Positions 11,997 through 23,317 of a stretch of 64,000 bases of DNA are shown piece after piece. A model generated the notes under the pieces. It was given only the letters and a program-made list of their open reading frames with translations. It did no database searches and was not told where the DNA came from. Numbering within the stretch: the stretch's first letter is position 1; each line of letters opens with the position of its first letter. A program made the translations under genes and the position numbers. The stretch covers positions 62,001-126,000 of the forward strand of contig JALRME010000012.1 of NCBI GenBank assembly GCA_026120035.1, given 5' to 3'. This DNA comes from Coleophoma eucalyptorum (Eukaryota > Ascomycota > Leotiomycetes > Helotiales > Dermateaceae).

Positions 11997-13751
11997 TTAG
12001 AAGTGGACAGCCTTTGAGTAGGTGGCCATAGCCGCCTCTTTGAAAGCCTCTGCGAGTGTAGGATGGGCATGGCACGTTCGTGCAACATCCTCACTTGATG
12101 CACCGTATTCCAAAGCCAAAGTACCCTCTGCAATCATCTCACCAGCATTAGGACCAATGATGTGGATACCAAGGATTCTGTCAGTCTCGGCATCTGCAAG
12201 AATCTTGACCATACCCTCAGTGTCAAGGTTAGTCTTTGCTCTTGAGTTGGCAGAGAATGGGAAAGTTCCGATGTTGTACTTCGTCTCTGAGGCCTTAAGC
12301 TCTTGCTCGTTTTGGCCCACCCATGCAACTTCTGGGTGAGTGTACATGACGGATGGGATGGCACCATAGTTAACGTGTCCGTGGCCCTTTGTGATGTATT
12401 CAATAGCGGCAACGGCTTCTTCCTCAGCCTTGTGGGCAAGCATAGGACCGAATGTGCAGTCACCAATAACCCGGATGTGTGGGAGTTTGGTGCGGTACTC
12501 TTGATCAATGACCATTCGTCCCTTATCATCGGTCTCGAGTCCAATGTTCTCAAGACCAAGTCCGGCAGTGTAAGGACGTCTACCGATGGCAACAAGGACG
12601 ACATCTGACTCAAGCTATTTTCCATTAGTATTCTCCTCCATGATCTTATCCGAACTTATACTTACTGTCTCTTGCTTTCCTCCCTTGGCAGCCTCAACCT
12701 CAAGCTTGATCTTCTCGCCACTGGCATCACCACCCAAAACCTTGGTGTTCACTTTGAAATCAATACCTTGCTTCTTCAGGATCTTTTGGGCAGATTTGGC
12801 AATCTCGGCATCCATTCCAGGTCCTCCAATCTGTCCGAGGAACTCAACAACGGTGACCTTGGCACCCAATCTTGACCAGACAGAAGCCATTTCCAAACCA
12901 ATGATACCGCCGCCAATGACGGTCATAGTTTCAGGTACCTTCTCCAAAGCAATTGCTCCGGTGCTGGTAACGATTCTCTTCTCGTCGATCTCCAGGCCTG
13001 GAAATGGAGTAGCTTCACTTCCAGTAGCGATCAAGATGTTCTTTCCGGTGATGCTAGTCTCTCCACCCTCGCTGAGGTTGACCTTAACTTCGTTCTCGCT
13101 GGTAAAAGATGCAGTACCCTTCACGTAGTTGACATTGTTCTTCTTGAAAAGGAATTCAACACCCTTCGTCAAACCAGCAACCGCAGTGTCCTTCGATTTC
13201 ATCATCTGTGTGAGGTTAAGCTTGACATCACCAACATCAATACCACGGGCTTTGGTGTCGTGGAGGATTTGGTGGTAAAGATGTGAATTGTTGAGGAGAG
13301 CTTTTGAAGGAATGCAGCCGACGTTCAAGCATGTTCCACCAAGAACACCACGCTTCTCGATACAGGTGACCTTCCATTCACGTTAGTTCGTGGGTTCGTA
13401 TTTTATGGTGATCGAGATAGCTCACCTTCAAGCCCTCTTGGCCGGCTTTGATGGCGGCAACATATCCGGCAACACCGCCTCCAATGATGACAAGATCCTG
13501 TTGCTCTACTGTTTGTAAGAAGGGGAAGCTACTGGCAGATGCAAGCGCACTACGTACCAGTTTCGGTAGCATACGATCGTCGCGACAGTCGGGCAATTGA
13601 GGCAGGGGCAACTACTGAAGGAAGACTGGGAAAGAAATTGTTAGCAAGCTTGCGATGTGGCGCTGAATGATGGTTAACTGGATTGTACGTACGAGGATTG
13701 TTGCTTGAAGGACCTGGCGGCCACTCTGGGCACTAATAAGCTTCGAAGCAT
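11997..13751 (-). CDS. LPD1: Mitochondrial dihydrolipoamide dehydrogenase (E3)
   Basis: Five exons, complement(13693..13751, 13558..13625, 13426..13508, 12666..13370, 11997..12614), give 510 aa, the usual E3 length. The N-terminus ([15 protein letters not shown]..., then [12 protein letters not shown]) is Arg/Ser-rich like a mitochondrial presequence. The FAD-binding GGGVAG is at 52-57, the redox disulfide CLNVGC at 84-89, an NAD-binding GGGIIGLE follows, and the C-terminal dimer interface has [10 protein letters not shown] with the catalytic His. E3 reoxidises dihydrolipoamide in the pyruvate, 2-oxoglutarate and branched-chain complexes and in the glycine cleavage system. Two small 5' exons split the transit peptide, so predictors that start at the long exon would lose it. 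Confidence 0.96.
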
Positions 13752-14531
13752 TGTGAATGAGGCTGGTGGTGTTACAAGGACAGTGAATTGACTCTTGTAT
13801 TTTGATGAGAACCTCTCGACCGGGAGAAGTCGCTCGCTCCAGCTTGCCTTCCCAGTTTGGCAATCGCCCAATGCACACTAGCGTTGCCGATGCACTGAGT
13901 ACCCTGAAAGGTCCTCAATAGAGTTGTGCTTCCAACAACAAATATGACAATATGATACAGTATCGCAGTAATACAGTAATCTTAGGAGATCTAGACAGTA
14001 ATTCTCTAGATATTCGAGGTCTAACAATAAACAAGTAGGACAGCCGCAACAGTGTTGACCTAGACCGGTCTATGTGTCCTACCTAAGTGTCAAGACACAA
14101 TTAAGCAGGCAATTCACTAGTGTTCAAAGAAAGCTTCTTTACGCTTTATAATCATTTAATTTTGATTTTTCGAAGGATATTGGCATGGGAAAAGAGCTTT
14201 CTTTGCTGACACCAGAGAGCAGTAGATGGTGCGGACAATTTTATAATGCAAGATGGGAGGAAACTGCCGTTGGTTCCGATCTCTAGGGAGCACTGCAATG
14301 AGTAAAAGATTCTCGTTCTCGTCCCAGCAGGAATTTTCAACGAGAGACCTTTACCATCTAGCATCCATCCAACTAGTCAGGTAGCTTATATTCATGTCGT
14401 CTGCATTCAAATAATACCTCAACGAGTTGCTACCACTGATAGAATTTGAATAATGGTCCATGTTTGCGACACTGATTTTGGTAGACCTCCGTTCTCTAGC
14501 GACGATCGGCGACCACGGGCGAGCATAGCAT

Positions 14532-14542
14532 GGGGGGGGGGG
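14532..14542. repeat. Poly-G run (11 G)
   Basis: Uninterrupted G homopolymer in otherwise AT-rich sequence. Its length may be unreliable in the assembly. Confidence 0.8.
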
Positions 14543-14884
14543 TTCGACCTTTCGCTGTGGATAGTTCAAAAGCAGCGAAGGCCACGGCAGGCCAGAGTAA
14601 TACTATCAAAGCTAGCTACATCCCGATATGTCTACTGGAGCTATGTCTACTTTCTAGGCAAGGAAAGGCGAACCGTGTCCGGGTTCTAGAACTTGGTAAC
14701 ACGAAGATACTCAAAGCCAGCCTCAGCAGCCAAGGTTTTCTGTGTCTGCACCTGGATACCTGCTTCGATATGCATCAGGCCCGGCTTATTATACATAATT
14801 TCAACGCCTTCCCATCGCGATACAATAAAATATTGTTGGTCGTTGATGTCAGCTTAGGTTAAGCCGCTACAGAGATCACCCAGA

Positions 14885-14896
14885 GGGGGGGGGGGG
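14885..14896. repeat. Poly-G run (12 G)
   Basis: Second uninterrupted G homopolymer on the same strand, about 340 bp after the first. Length may be unreliable. Confidence 0.8.
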
Positions 14897-15458
14897 AAGA
14901 GTCCTCAAATCAGTGGCTTGACCCTTAATCGGCATATTCATTCAAGTAGTATATCCCGCAAGCTTTCCTATGTCGCATAAGTTGGAACAGGTTGACTATT
15001 CAATCAGTCACTAACACAATAGTAGTTCACTTCATGGGCTTCGGCTACTTTCGGGGTACCAGCAAGCTCTAGTTGAATATAAAAAAACTCACAACCCTTC
15101 TAAGAATTCTGTAGATAGTTTCATTGGACCACGATAATAATTTTTGACCAAGTACCTTAGTCTTCCTGTATTAGCAGTTTCCGGTAGTCTGTGGGAATAC
15201 ATTATTAGTCTTCATGTCCTTATTTCGACAGTCTCGTCAGTAGGATATAAGCACTCCGAAATTTCTCGGATGACTAGTATTCCTACAGATTCACACCCCA
15301 TCCAGGCCTTTCTGAAAAGAGGAGAGATAAATAAAAGGGTTTGAAAGTTGGGAAGCTAACTGTTGGTTGATATATATACCTCTTATTTCAATAGCTGTAA
15401 TAGACAGGTCAAAATGGTAAGGTAAAAAATATAGATGGTTATTCTAAGTAAGTGTGGT

Positions 15459-15739
15459 GGAGGTCTTATAAATACCCCTTCTGGGTATCGATTCGACCTC
15501 CGTAGTAATACAGTCATATTTAGTGTTTGCGCCTGAGCGCAAACACGGGAACAAGCAAGTAGTATAGCAATATTCCAACTCTATACACCTATAGGTGGCG
15601 TAGCGATATACCAATACCTGTATGAGGCGTAACGATGTTACCTCACGTGCAGGTGGTAGATATATCGATATTCCAATACTAACGATCAACTTGATTGATC
15701 AGTGACCACATAATTCCGAAATTTAAAGGAAATTTAAAG
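15459..15739. repeat. Cluster of short inverted repeats (hairpin array) plus a tandem duplication
   Basis: In 281 bp: (1) nested stems, GGAGGTC 15459-15465 with GACCTCC 15495-15501 and inside them ATACCC 15472-15477 with GGGTAT 15483-15488; (2) a perfect 10-bp stem GTGTTTGCGC 15523-15532 with GCGCAAACAC 15537-15546, loop CTGA; (3) a 12-bp palindrome CACCTATAGGTG 15586-15597; (4) TGAGG(CG)TAAC 15623-15633 with GTTACCTCA 15637-15645; (5) GATCAA 15684-15689 with TTGATC 15695-15700. A perfect 11-bp tandem copy of GAAATTTAAAG follows at 15718-15739. Not a CRISPR array: the arms differ and there are no equal spacers. Nature unknown. Confidence 0.75.
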
Positions 15740-17361
15740 CAGGAGACTTTGTGATATATTATACTAGAACCTCCAAAACTACTATGACCCCATTAGCATC
15801 CGAAGGTTTAAGTTGCAGTTACTTCCCAGGTGAGATAATCGAATCGAGGGCGCAGCAAATTTCTCAGCATTATTTGAAGAACTTCACATACTTTTTCTCG
15901 TTTGGTCCGAGCTGTCCCTGCCTGACCTGAGCACTGAGTTTAGGTAATATTAATTAACAATCTGGTAGGATCGCACATAACTTACTTACTCTCTCCCAAA
16001 CCTATATATCAGATCATGGATCTTCTTGTACATACCGTGACAACGGACCAGGGATCAACCTCCTCATCTCAATATCCATAACTTCTGTATAATCCTTGAT
16101 TTCCCACTTTTGTATCGCTGGTACCATTGATCATCGCTGTCAATGCCACATCCAGAGCTACTTGGAGATAACATACACTATGTAGGTTAGTTCTTACAAA
16201 TAAAATGTAGAGTGTCATCGGAAAGTTAGACTCCATAGGCCGAGAACATCCCCTCGGACTCATCCCCGCCGCAACAAATGCAGACTTTATTTCATACTAC
16301 CGCTAACACGAGCCAACCTGCCAATCTGCCAACCTGACATCCGCTTCGATATCCTATGAGAGATATATAACTAGTTCAATGGACAATATATTCTACTTGT
16401 AGCATATGGCAGTCTTCGTCGTCTTGTAACAGAGTTATCTAATCACGGTGTTTAGTAATACCTGAGAGCAGGCATTGGCTCCCAGTTTACTTGCTTCGTA
16501 TATTGCTTGCCAGAGGACAAGCTTTTTGGTGTATGTTTGGTTCGATGCCACGGTTTACATTCTTAGGAGTCGGAGAGCCATCTGCCAGTTTGAGTTCTGC
16601 TGTTGGTAGTCTTTCCCCACGAAGCTTATATTTCAGCTCGCTTGGTCGTTGCCCTCAGCTCGCCACGCTTATAGTGGAAATTATTCTTCTTGGCTCAATT
16701 GATGCGTTTGGTTATTGCATCGCGCGCATCTCTGGCGGCCGCCACAAATGATATATTTGACTTGATGCACACTCAAATGTCGGGGGTAAGATTGATACCC
16801 GTATCATGTTGCAAGGCCATACTTTCTCTATAATTTGTAATACAAAGCTACATTATCGCCACTATAACCTCCATAGAGTAGGATATCTCCAGGCCGAGCG
16901 AGGCACAATTGAAAGCGCCAGTATTTACAAGGTTGCCTGAGGGCGAGGGCGTCGATTCCAGTAGTAATGAGTATCGTTGAACCAAAGCAAATAGAACATA
17001 TCATTCCACATCTATATAATCCACGATATTCTTCTTAAATTCAACGGGTTCTAACAAAGATGCATCGCTAGCTCCGTTCGGATATATTGACATTAACATG
17101 ATGCTCATTCCAGTCTACAATCTAGAATCTCAGCCTCGTCCACAACCCTCTGCATATTCATCTCCGAAAGACCACTCAACTCTACAGAAAGATACACAGC
17201 ATTCCTGTCTTCATTCTTGTCTGAAGCTGTGATATCGAAGACAGTGCCCTGAGTCTATAAAAGCAGAGTACACATTGCCACCACAAAGTGCTAAGATATT
17301 CACTGACCAAGTCTCTTCTATCCTCGTCTTGAACATTAGCACCTTTAAGTGTGCAGCTACA

Positions 17362-18285
17362 ATGCTTCTCCCATTGATCACATTTGTCGTCCTCTTTCTG
17401 GAAGGAATAAGCGCTCTTGCACTTCCAGCCCCACAGACGGATACAAGTATGCTCTTCCCATAACATCCGCAACATCTCTCACACTTGACAGCGTATAGTT
17501 GCCCTGGAGCCGATGCCAATGCTATAACCGATGCACTCATGGATCAACTCCAGCCTCTTTGCGAATCTTTGACTCCCGAAACTGCAACTCCGGAGCAGAA
17601 GGACTATTACTTTAACACCCTCGCTACTTTCTGTAATATTACCTATTCCGATTGCTCGCAGATGGCATGCCTATGGGGTGCAGGGGGGGTGTACATGAAT
17701 TCGAGCTTAAAGCTTGCCATTGCTCCAGCACCAACGCCAGCACCGACACCAACACCAGAACTGACACCAATATCACCGTTAGCCCATGAATTCCAACCGC
17801 CAAGAGCAGGTCCACTACCGCGCCTTCGTGCGGTGAAAGAACGTCAAGGTCTTGCAGATCTTCCGAGTTGTGAATACTGCAGCTACGTACGGCCAGTCGT
17901 CAATACGGTTGTATCAGCGTTCATTGCGTCCAAGTTCAAGTTCCTAGGCCCGCTAGCGGAATCTATAGCTGACTCGGTGATACACGACGCCCTGGACATA
18001 GCCGAGGAGTGGGCGACTGATAAAATATTAGAATTACTTCCAGATCCAGGACCAGACTTTAATTTCGGACCGTCGCCTCCACCGCTTTATGACCCCGCCT
18101 GGAACCCAGACCTTGGGACCAGCATAGATACAGGCGTTACTAGTGATGGTTATGAGGACTCTAGCGGTGGTGGGTTTGAAGGCGATGGCAGTGGTGGGTT
18201 TGCAGACGGTGGCGGTGGTGGGTTTGCAGGCGGTGGTGGTGGTGGTGGCGGTGGTAGTACTAGCTTTGACGAAGCAGAAGAATAA
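17362..18285 (+). CDS. Orphan secreted Cys-containing protein with Gly-rich tail
   Basis: Two exons, 17362..17446 and 17492..18285 (45-bp intron, gtatgc...tgacag), give 292 aa. The start is the ATG at 17362, which opens a clear signal peptide (MLLPLITFVVLFLEGISALA, then LPAPQ). Five cysteines lie at 32, 52, 76, 83 and 88, and a C-x-x-C pair at 155/158. Possible N-glycosylation sites are NIT (77) and NSS (98). A PT/PA repeat linker (about 106-121) separates the Cys domain from a central region with an amphipathic stretch (about 165-200); the last 45 residues are GGGFxGDG-type Gly-rich repeats. I recognise no family. It sits alone in an AT-rich island, the usual setting for fungal effectors or cell-surface proteins, but that role is inference from context only. 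Confidence 0.7.
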
Positions 18286-18658
18286 AGTGAGACCGAAATT
18301 TGAGGTCTACTTTCTCGGCAGATACATTGACAAGCATAACTTAAAGGTTGTTAGAAACTGTGTTTTGGGATTCAGAAGCTCAAATTAAGTACGATTTATG
18401 GATTTAATTTGGCTAAATTAACCATAGTGTTGTGGCCTTTGTATACATGACAAAGAGATAGTGTATTTCAGCGATCCTCAATTTTTACCTGTTTGGTGTC
18501 TCACATATTTTTTCGGCTGCGTTGCTGAAGTTCTGTATAGTCGATCTTGAGACTAAGATAAAAGGTTCTGGAAAGCAGGTCATGAGAGCGTGGACACAGT
18601 CACGAGTTTTCGAAAGTGATGCGTATATAATATGTAATAAGCAAATCCTAGCAAGAAA
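18286..18658. other. Intergenic, 3' flank of the secreted-protein gene
   Basis: AT-rich spacer before the tRNA gene. Nothing further seen. Confidence 0.5.
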
Positions 18659-18757
18659 GTCGAGTTGCCAGAGTGGTTTAATGGGTAAGACTTGAATTGA
18701 AAGCAGTTCAGCTATCTTATGGTTTCGGCCGCACAGGTTCGAACCCTGTACTCGACG
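18659..18757 (+). tRNA. tRNA-Ser (anticodon UGA) with a 17-nt intron
   Basis: Acceptor stem GTCGAGT pairs with ACTCGAC; D stem CCA/TGG; anticodon stem TAAGA (18686-18690) with TCTTA (18715-18719); T arm ACAGG-TTCGAAC-CCTGT; a long variable arm, as in class II tRNAs. The loop reads CT-TGA-A, an intron at 18697-18713, then A. The intron starts one base 3' of the anticodon, the canonical position, and holds TTCA that can pair with TGAA of the anticodon region. The spliced length is 82 nt, normal for tRNA-Ser. Internal A box (TTGCCAGAGTGG) and B box (GGTTCGAACCC) are intact. The gene appears functional. Confidence 0.93.
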
Positions 18758-19915
18758 GAGTAGATTTTTTTGTTTTTATTGTGTTTCAGCATTTCCAAGA
18801 ACCACTCCAATGTTATTATCATTATGGTTGTTTCTCTCTCAATTTTTTACCTTTCTCTTTTTGGGAAATCCTATTCCATTGGCCTGACTACAAACGAGAT
18901 GCTATTTTCGTCTGCCGTGGTTGGAACGTTGAAAGGCAGTGTGTGAGTAGTACATAATTGGACAGGGGATTATATCCCATGCGATGTCGCAAATGGCTGG
19001 AACGAATACTTGTGTGTAGGTAGTACATCTCGTGATTATTCTAATTCGAACGCTCCTCGTAAAATAAGATCTTTTGATCTTCAGCTCGTAAAACAAAAGA
19101 ATCACGTTCACCTAGCTAGGTATATATATATTCTCTTTTCCCCCATTGATCTTTTAGTCAGTCAGTGCGCACTATATAAATTTCAGTAGGGAATTTGCTT
19201 ATATGGCGCCAGACATGAAAGTAAAGGTGATTTCGAATAAACTTGTTATCTACAATAAACCCTTGAGACGCCTGCCTCGCTTTCGGGCACCAAACTGAAA
19301 AGGTAGGAGGTAGTCGTAGTGTGCAAATAGTATAGACTTTGGTGTGGATTGTGGAAGCGGTTCGGTTGCGCGACTTCGCAGAAAACTAGCATGAATACTT
19401 GTGTGCAATTAGTATATCATGTGACTCTTATTACGACGGCTCGGACGGGTAGAGTCGCTACAAGTTGCATATGGTTGTGACGACTCAAATTGAGCTTTGT
19501 ATTCTTGTTTCCATAAACATTTAAAACAAGCGCCAAATCAACAGATGCCCTACAAATACTGACGCTGAGGTTGTAGATGTATTTTTCATATTGCAGAAGA
19601 CAAAAGGGTAAGGCATTTGTCATAGACGCATCAAAGAATAGGATCCCTCCCATATTATTTTTCTAACATCCAGGCTGTGCTTCAACATCATATGCGAGAC
19701 TGGAATCATTGTCCCCATCGTTAAAAGTATCCCGCGGTTTGGTGTCTCGTTGTAAAGGACGAGTCTGGCGATACCAAATATTTGACAAGCGCAATTGAGT
19801 TTCTGTAGGGTTATTGCGTTTCCCAGAGTTCCGTATAGCACGCGCGATAATGATGTCTAATAATATGCAGATTTGAGTCAAAGCAAGGGTATCTTATGAT
19901 CAACCATACACACGA
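18758..19915. other. Intergenic AT-rich stretch downstream of the tRNA
   Basis: No gene. Contains an imperfect direct repeat of about 35-40 bp (from about 19003 and again from about 19391, both beginning gaatacttgtgtg), 8 mismatches in 35 aligned positions by eye, mostly transitions. Probably an element remnant. Confidence 0.5.
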
Positions 19916-21980
19916 CTACTGCTTGACTGTATTGGTAGCATTGCATCCATCCCGTGCCTTCCCATAGAGCAGAATATTGCCCACCAACCAAGCAGGCCAC
20001 CACACGCACCAAATGACCACTTGAGTATTCATTCCCCAGATATCCCATCCAAATGCAGCTTCCTTCAGCACCTCTCCCAAATCCAGCTCCCATGCAAAAA
20101 CACCAGCGAGGATCACTGCGGTAGGCGCTAAAATGTTTATGAGTAAGGATAAGATAGCAACTGGAATAGGCCGGCCTTGAAGAGGCTGAATATAGGTAAG
20201 TGGTGCAGCGAAGAGTCCGACAAGGAAGGCAAGCGAGAAATTAAGTGTTGCAAGGGACGATAGAAACATTCCCAAGAGGAGAAGAGAGAAGGACTTGATG
20301 AGTTGGTATTGTTGTGTCGTGGGACCAAAATAGTCAATTATTGATTTAGAGATGAAGTATGGGAGGACGGTGTTGAGAACGGCAAAGATTCCAAACACAA
20401 TGGACAACATCTATACGCATGTTAACTTGGAAATACGGGATTTCGAGTGGTACCTACGCTATGTGCTGTGTGGTTGAAAATATATAAAGGCAGCACACCT
20501 AAGAACTGGGTACCTGCCACGACTGCCAATGGCAAGAATAGCTCTCGCTCTCGTACTCCAGTTATTTCTTCAGGCACTATGGCGATAGCATCGCCTTCTT
20601 TGACTACCCCCAAAGGCGCAGATTTCCCCTCCATTGTCGAAGCCACATTTGTAGGCTTAGAGGTTGGAGTGCCGCTTTTTACCCACAGGTAGATTGCCAT
20701 GATAGTGAAATTGATAGCCACAAGCATAGCACTTGGTAAGTACGTTCCGATACTGACAAACCGCCCTGAATGCATGAGCAGATAGAAGAAGAAACTCTGA
20801 TGTAGATGTTCTAGCAGGTTATTTAGACTGCGGAACGTGCTTTCGATAACTCTTCCCATAGCCATCTCGTCTTGCCAGCCCTCGCCATACGGCTGCAGTG
20901 TGATAGCATCAACATGATATGGAATGAAGCTACTATGTGGTCCGGATGCGTGACCCAAGCCCTGCTTGAGCATCCCACGGAGCATTGTCTGCAAGCGCTC
21001 CCTATAATCATCTTTATGATTCCACATTCGCTGCAACGTGACTCCGATGCCCATTTGGCCGCTGGCAATGGATACAACGGTATTGAAAAGATCCAAGTTA
21101 GGCAACTGTCCATTGACACCGTCATATACGATATGAAGTGACTCAAAACGATGATTGAAAGGATAGTCAATGACGATGGCTCCCTGCAGTGCACCACTCT
21201 TCAGAGGAAGTGGTTGAATCGCAGGTGAAGATTGCGTGTCATGGTAAGCATCAACCCAAGCCTGTGGTCCGGCTCTAGAGTCCGGAGTTACCAGAAAGAT
21301 GATATCCTTCGACCACAACGACCAACCTATAAGCCGTCAGTCTCCAAGTCCCTCCCACGTATTGATGACCTACGCTTGAAATATCTGGCCAAGGTAAGGA
21401 CGAGTGCTACTCCACTGCGATTGAACTCCTCTTCGACATTCTTCCAGGCACCGACAAGTACAATTGCTTCAGTCGCATCACCCCTGGGCGCATGTAATAT
21501 GGCGTAGATGTTCTCGCCTTTGTAAACCTCACCGGCAGACTTGTACTCGAACTTCTGACGAGCAACCTTCAGACCAGCAGCCTTGAAGAACTCCTCCAGC
21601 TTATCGTTCACCCTAGACATCAACACGTCTCAGCACACATCCGGCTTTGCAAGCATTCGCGATAGCTTACTCGGTGTTGCTCTTACCCTCCAAAGCATCA
21701 ACCTCATGCTTGAACCCTCGAAAGACATGCTGGTCGCTCCCTGCAAAATATGTGTGCACCTGCCCAGGTAGTAGAGCATTCTCAGATATGTACGTTCGGC
21801 GAGAGTAATCGTTAAGGGGAAGCAGCAGCAGCCATGCGATGCCAACAGCTATACAGAGGAAGGACAGGTATGGCGGCAGCTTTAGCAATCGAGGGTCGCG
21901 CTTCAACAGCACACCGGAAGCTGTGGACTGTGTTAGCAAATGAAGCAACCGTAGGGGCAAATCCTACATAATAACGCCAT
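19916..21980 (-). CDS. GAA1: GPI transamidase subunit Gaa1
   Basis: Five exons, complement(21968..21980, 21671..21920, 21374..21612, 20458..21326, 19916..20410), give 621 aa. The first coding exon is only 13 nt (ATG plus three codons and one base) and joins to restore MALLSSGVLLKRDPRLLKLPPYL, the typical Gaa1 N-terminus with a first membrane segment. Conserved blocks follow: YSRRTYISENALLPGQV, the lumenal M28-like domain (AILHAPRGD, EAIVLVGAW, WSKDIIFLV), and several C-terminal membrane segments. Gaa1 is the subunit of the ER GPI-transamidase that brings the GPI lipid to proteins carrying the attachment signal. The length matches the family. Its stop lies in gene-poor sequence. Confidence 0.93.
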
Positions 21981-22278
21981 TTAGGGATCAGGGCAACATT
22001 GATTGTTGACACGTTTGACGGGTAGCTCACAAAGATTTGGAGGTCGCTGATACGCGATTGATCGTCATCCGAGGCAAGGTATCATACCGAACAACTCTAA
22101 CAGTCGACAATTTAAACCAATACGACAATTAAATTATTTACACGAAACTAAAGTATTTGGTTTGCACCAGCTATTAAAACATACTATGCTACACAATGAG
22201 AAGCTACCCCATGAACTCCGCCCAATGCTGTACGATCATACAACTCGTAGATTCTTCGATCGCCCATTTCCATCTTCA

Positions 22279-23317
22279 TCATGGTCCAAGTCGCTGAGTG
22301 CTTCCGACATATCCCATAGCAATACCATTGTCAGCACCTACCGAAGATGATGTAGTTGGGAGTACTCCGTATCTTCCATATGTCTTTTGGTCAACAGAAA
22401 CATAATGTGGTAATCTTCCAAGAAGATTCATCTTGCCCTCGATCCATCGAAGAATCTTTTCTGGAGGCGCAAGGAATTTGAGGTATCCGAGGCCCCCTAA
22501 AGTGGCATAATTAGCATGTTATCACCTGCGTCTCAAGTATGCTGTACTTACAACCATATCCAACGAGAAGTCCGCAGATATGCCCAAGGAAGCTGGTGTG
22601 TGGGACAAGGACAGACGTGAACAAGACTAAAACCAGAGGTGTTATCCAGGTGGGAATTTGAGTTGTTCCCAAGGTGAAATATGGGTTCGTCTTGAAAGTC
22701 TTGACAGCTTCCATTGCAAGGAGCGTGAAAACCCAGATACTGTCTCTTGGTAAGCAGATATACTGTCATGTTGTCTCGCGCAGAATATACCTAGCACCAA
22801 GAATGGTAGTGTTCATGCCTAAAATCCCTCTTTCAACAAAGGTATAAAGCAAAGCCGGAATCGTTGATAGAGCTTTTAACAAATTAGCCAAATCGTCCGG
22901 AATAATCCACCGGCTGCTTCGGACTATGCAGGAAACGTACGACCAAAGAATAGAGCCACTGTGGTCAAAGTCCCGTACTCTGCTTCGAATCTCTCCAAAA
23001 GAGGCGTTAAAGCTATGATGTTGAATAGCGCATGGAAGAAGCCGGCATGAACCAATGGAAAAGTATTCGTCCTGTACACTGTGTGTGGAAATCAAGTCAG
23101 TAGGATGCTGGGTTTGAAGAGAGCGGATTGACTGACTGGCGGTTATGCCTATTTCCTTAGGTATCAGAGCTCCCCATTGCTGGACATCCCACAAAGGTAG
23201 CAATGAGACAAGCCAAAGTATTATGATAATAAGGACAACACAGCGAGTCAGCAGCGGCAATCGAAAGACATAGGATCGCAAGCGTGTTGCTGAAAAGGAG
23301 GGAAGTGATGGAGGCAT
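22279..23317 (-). CDS. RBD2: Rhomboid-family intramembrane serine protease Rbd2
   Basis: Five exons, complement(23137..23317, 22941..23078, 22791..22872, 22552..22739, 22279..22496), give 268 aa. It has six membrane segments. The catalytic serine lies in GAS at 132-134, split by intron 3 (AG|T), and the partner His is at 187 (SFLGHICGLLVGYG). HAGFFHA and NPYFTLGTTQIPTW are blocks shared with the Golgi rhomboid Rbd2 of fungi, which in fission yeast and Aspergillus cleaves the sterol regulator SREBP during adaptation to low oxygen. The family is clear; the SREBP role is inferred. Same strand as GAA1, 298 bp upstream of its start. Confidence 0.91.

Larger units (their letters stand above)
13752..17361. 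other. AT-rich, gene-poor island
   Basis: About 3.6 kb between LPD1 and the secreted-protein gene. It is clearly richer in A+T than the flanks, is broken by stops in all frames, and has no conserved protein. It carries two poly-G runs and a hairpin cluster. The minus-strand frame at 15444-15689 runs through the hairpins and is probably a decayed fragment. The look fits an old, mutated transposable element (RIP-type decay possible), but I recognise no transposase, integrase or terminal repeats. Confidence 0.5.

Noticed and set aside
15444..15689. 81-codon minus frame through the hairpins
   Set aside because: Reading is produced by the inverted repeats; no recognisable protein, probably a decayed fragment.
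15459..15739. CRISPR array
   Set aside because: Repeats are different hairpins without equal spacers, and the genome is eukaryotic.
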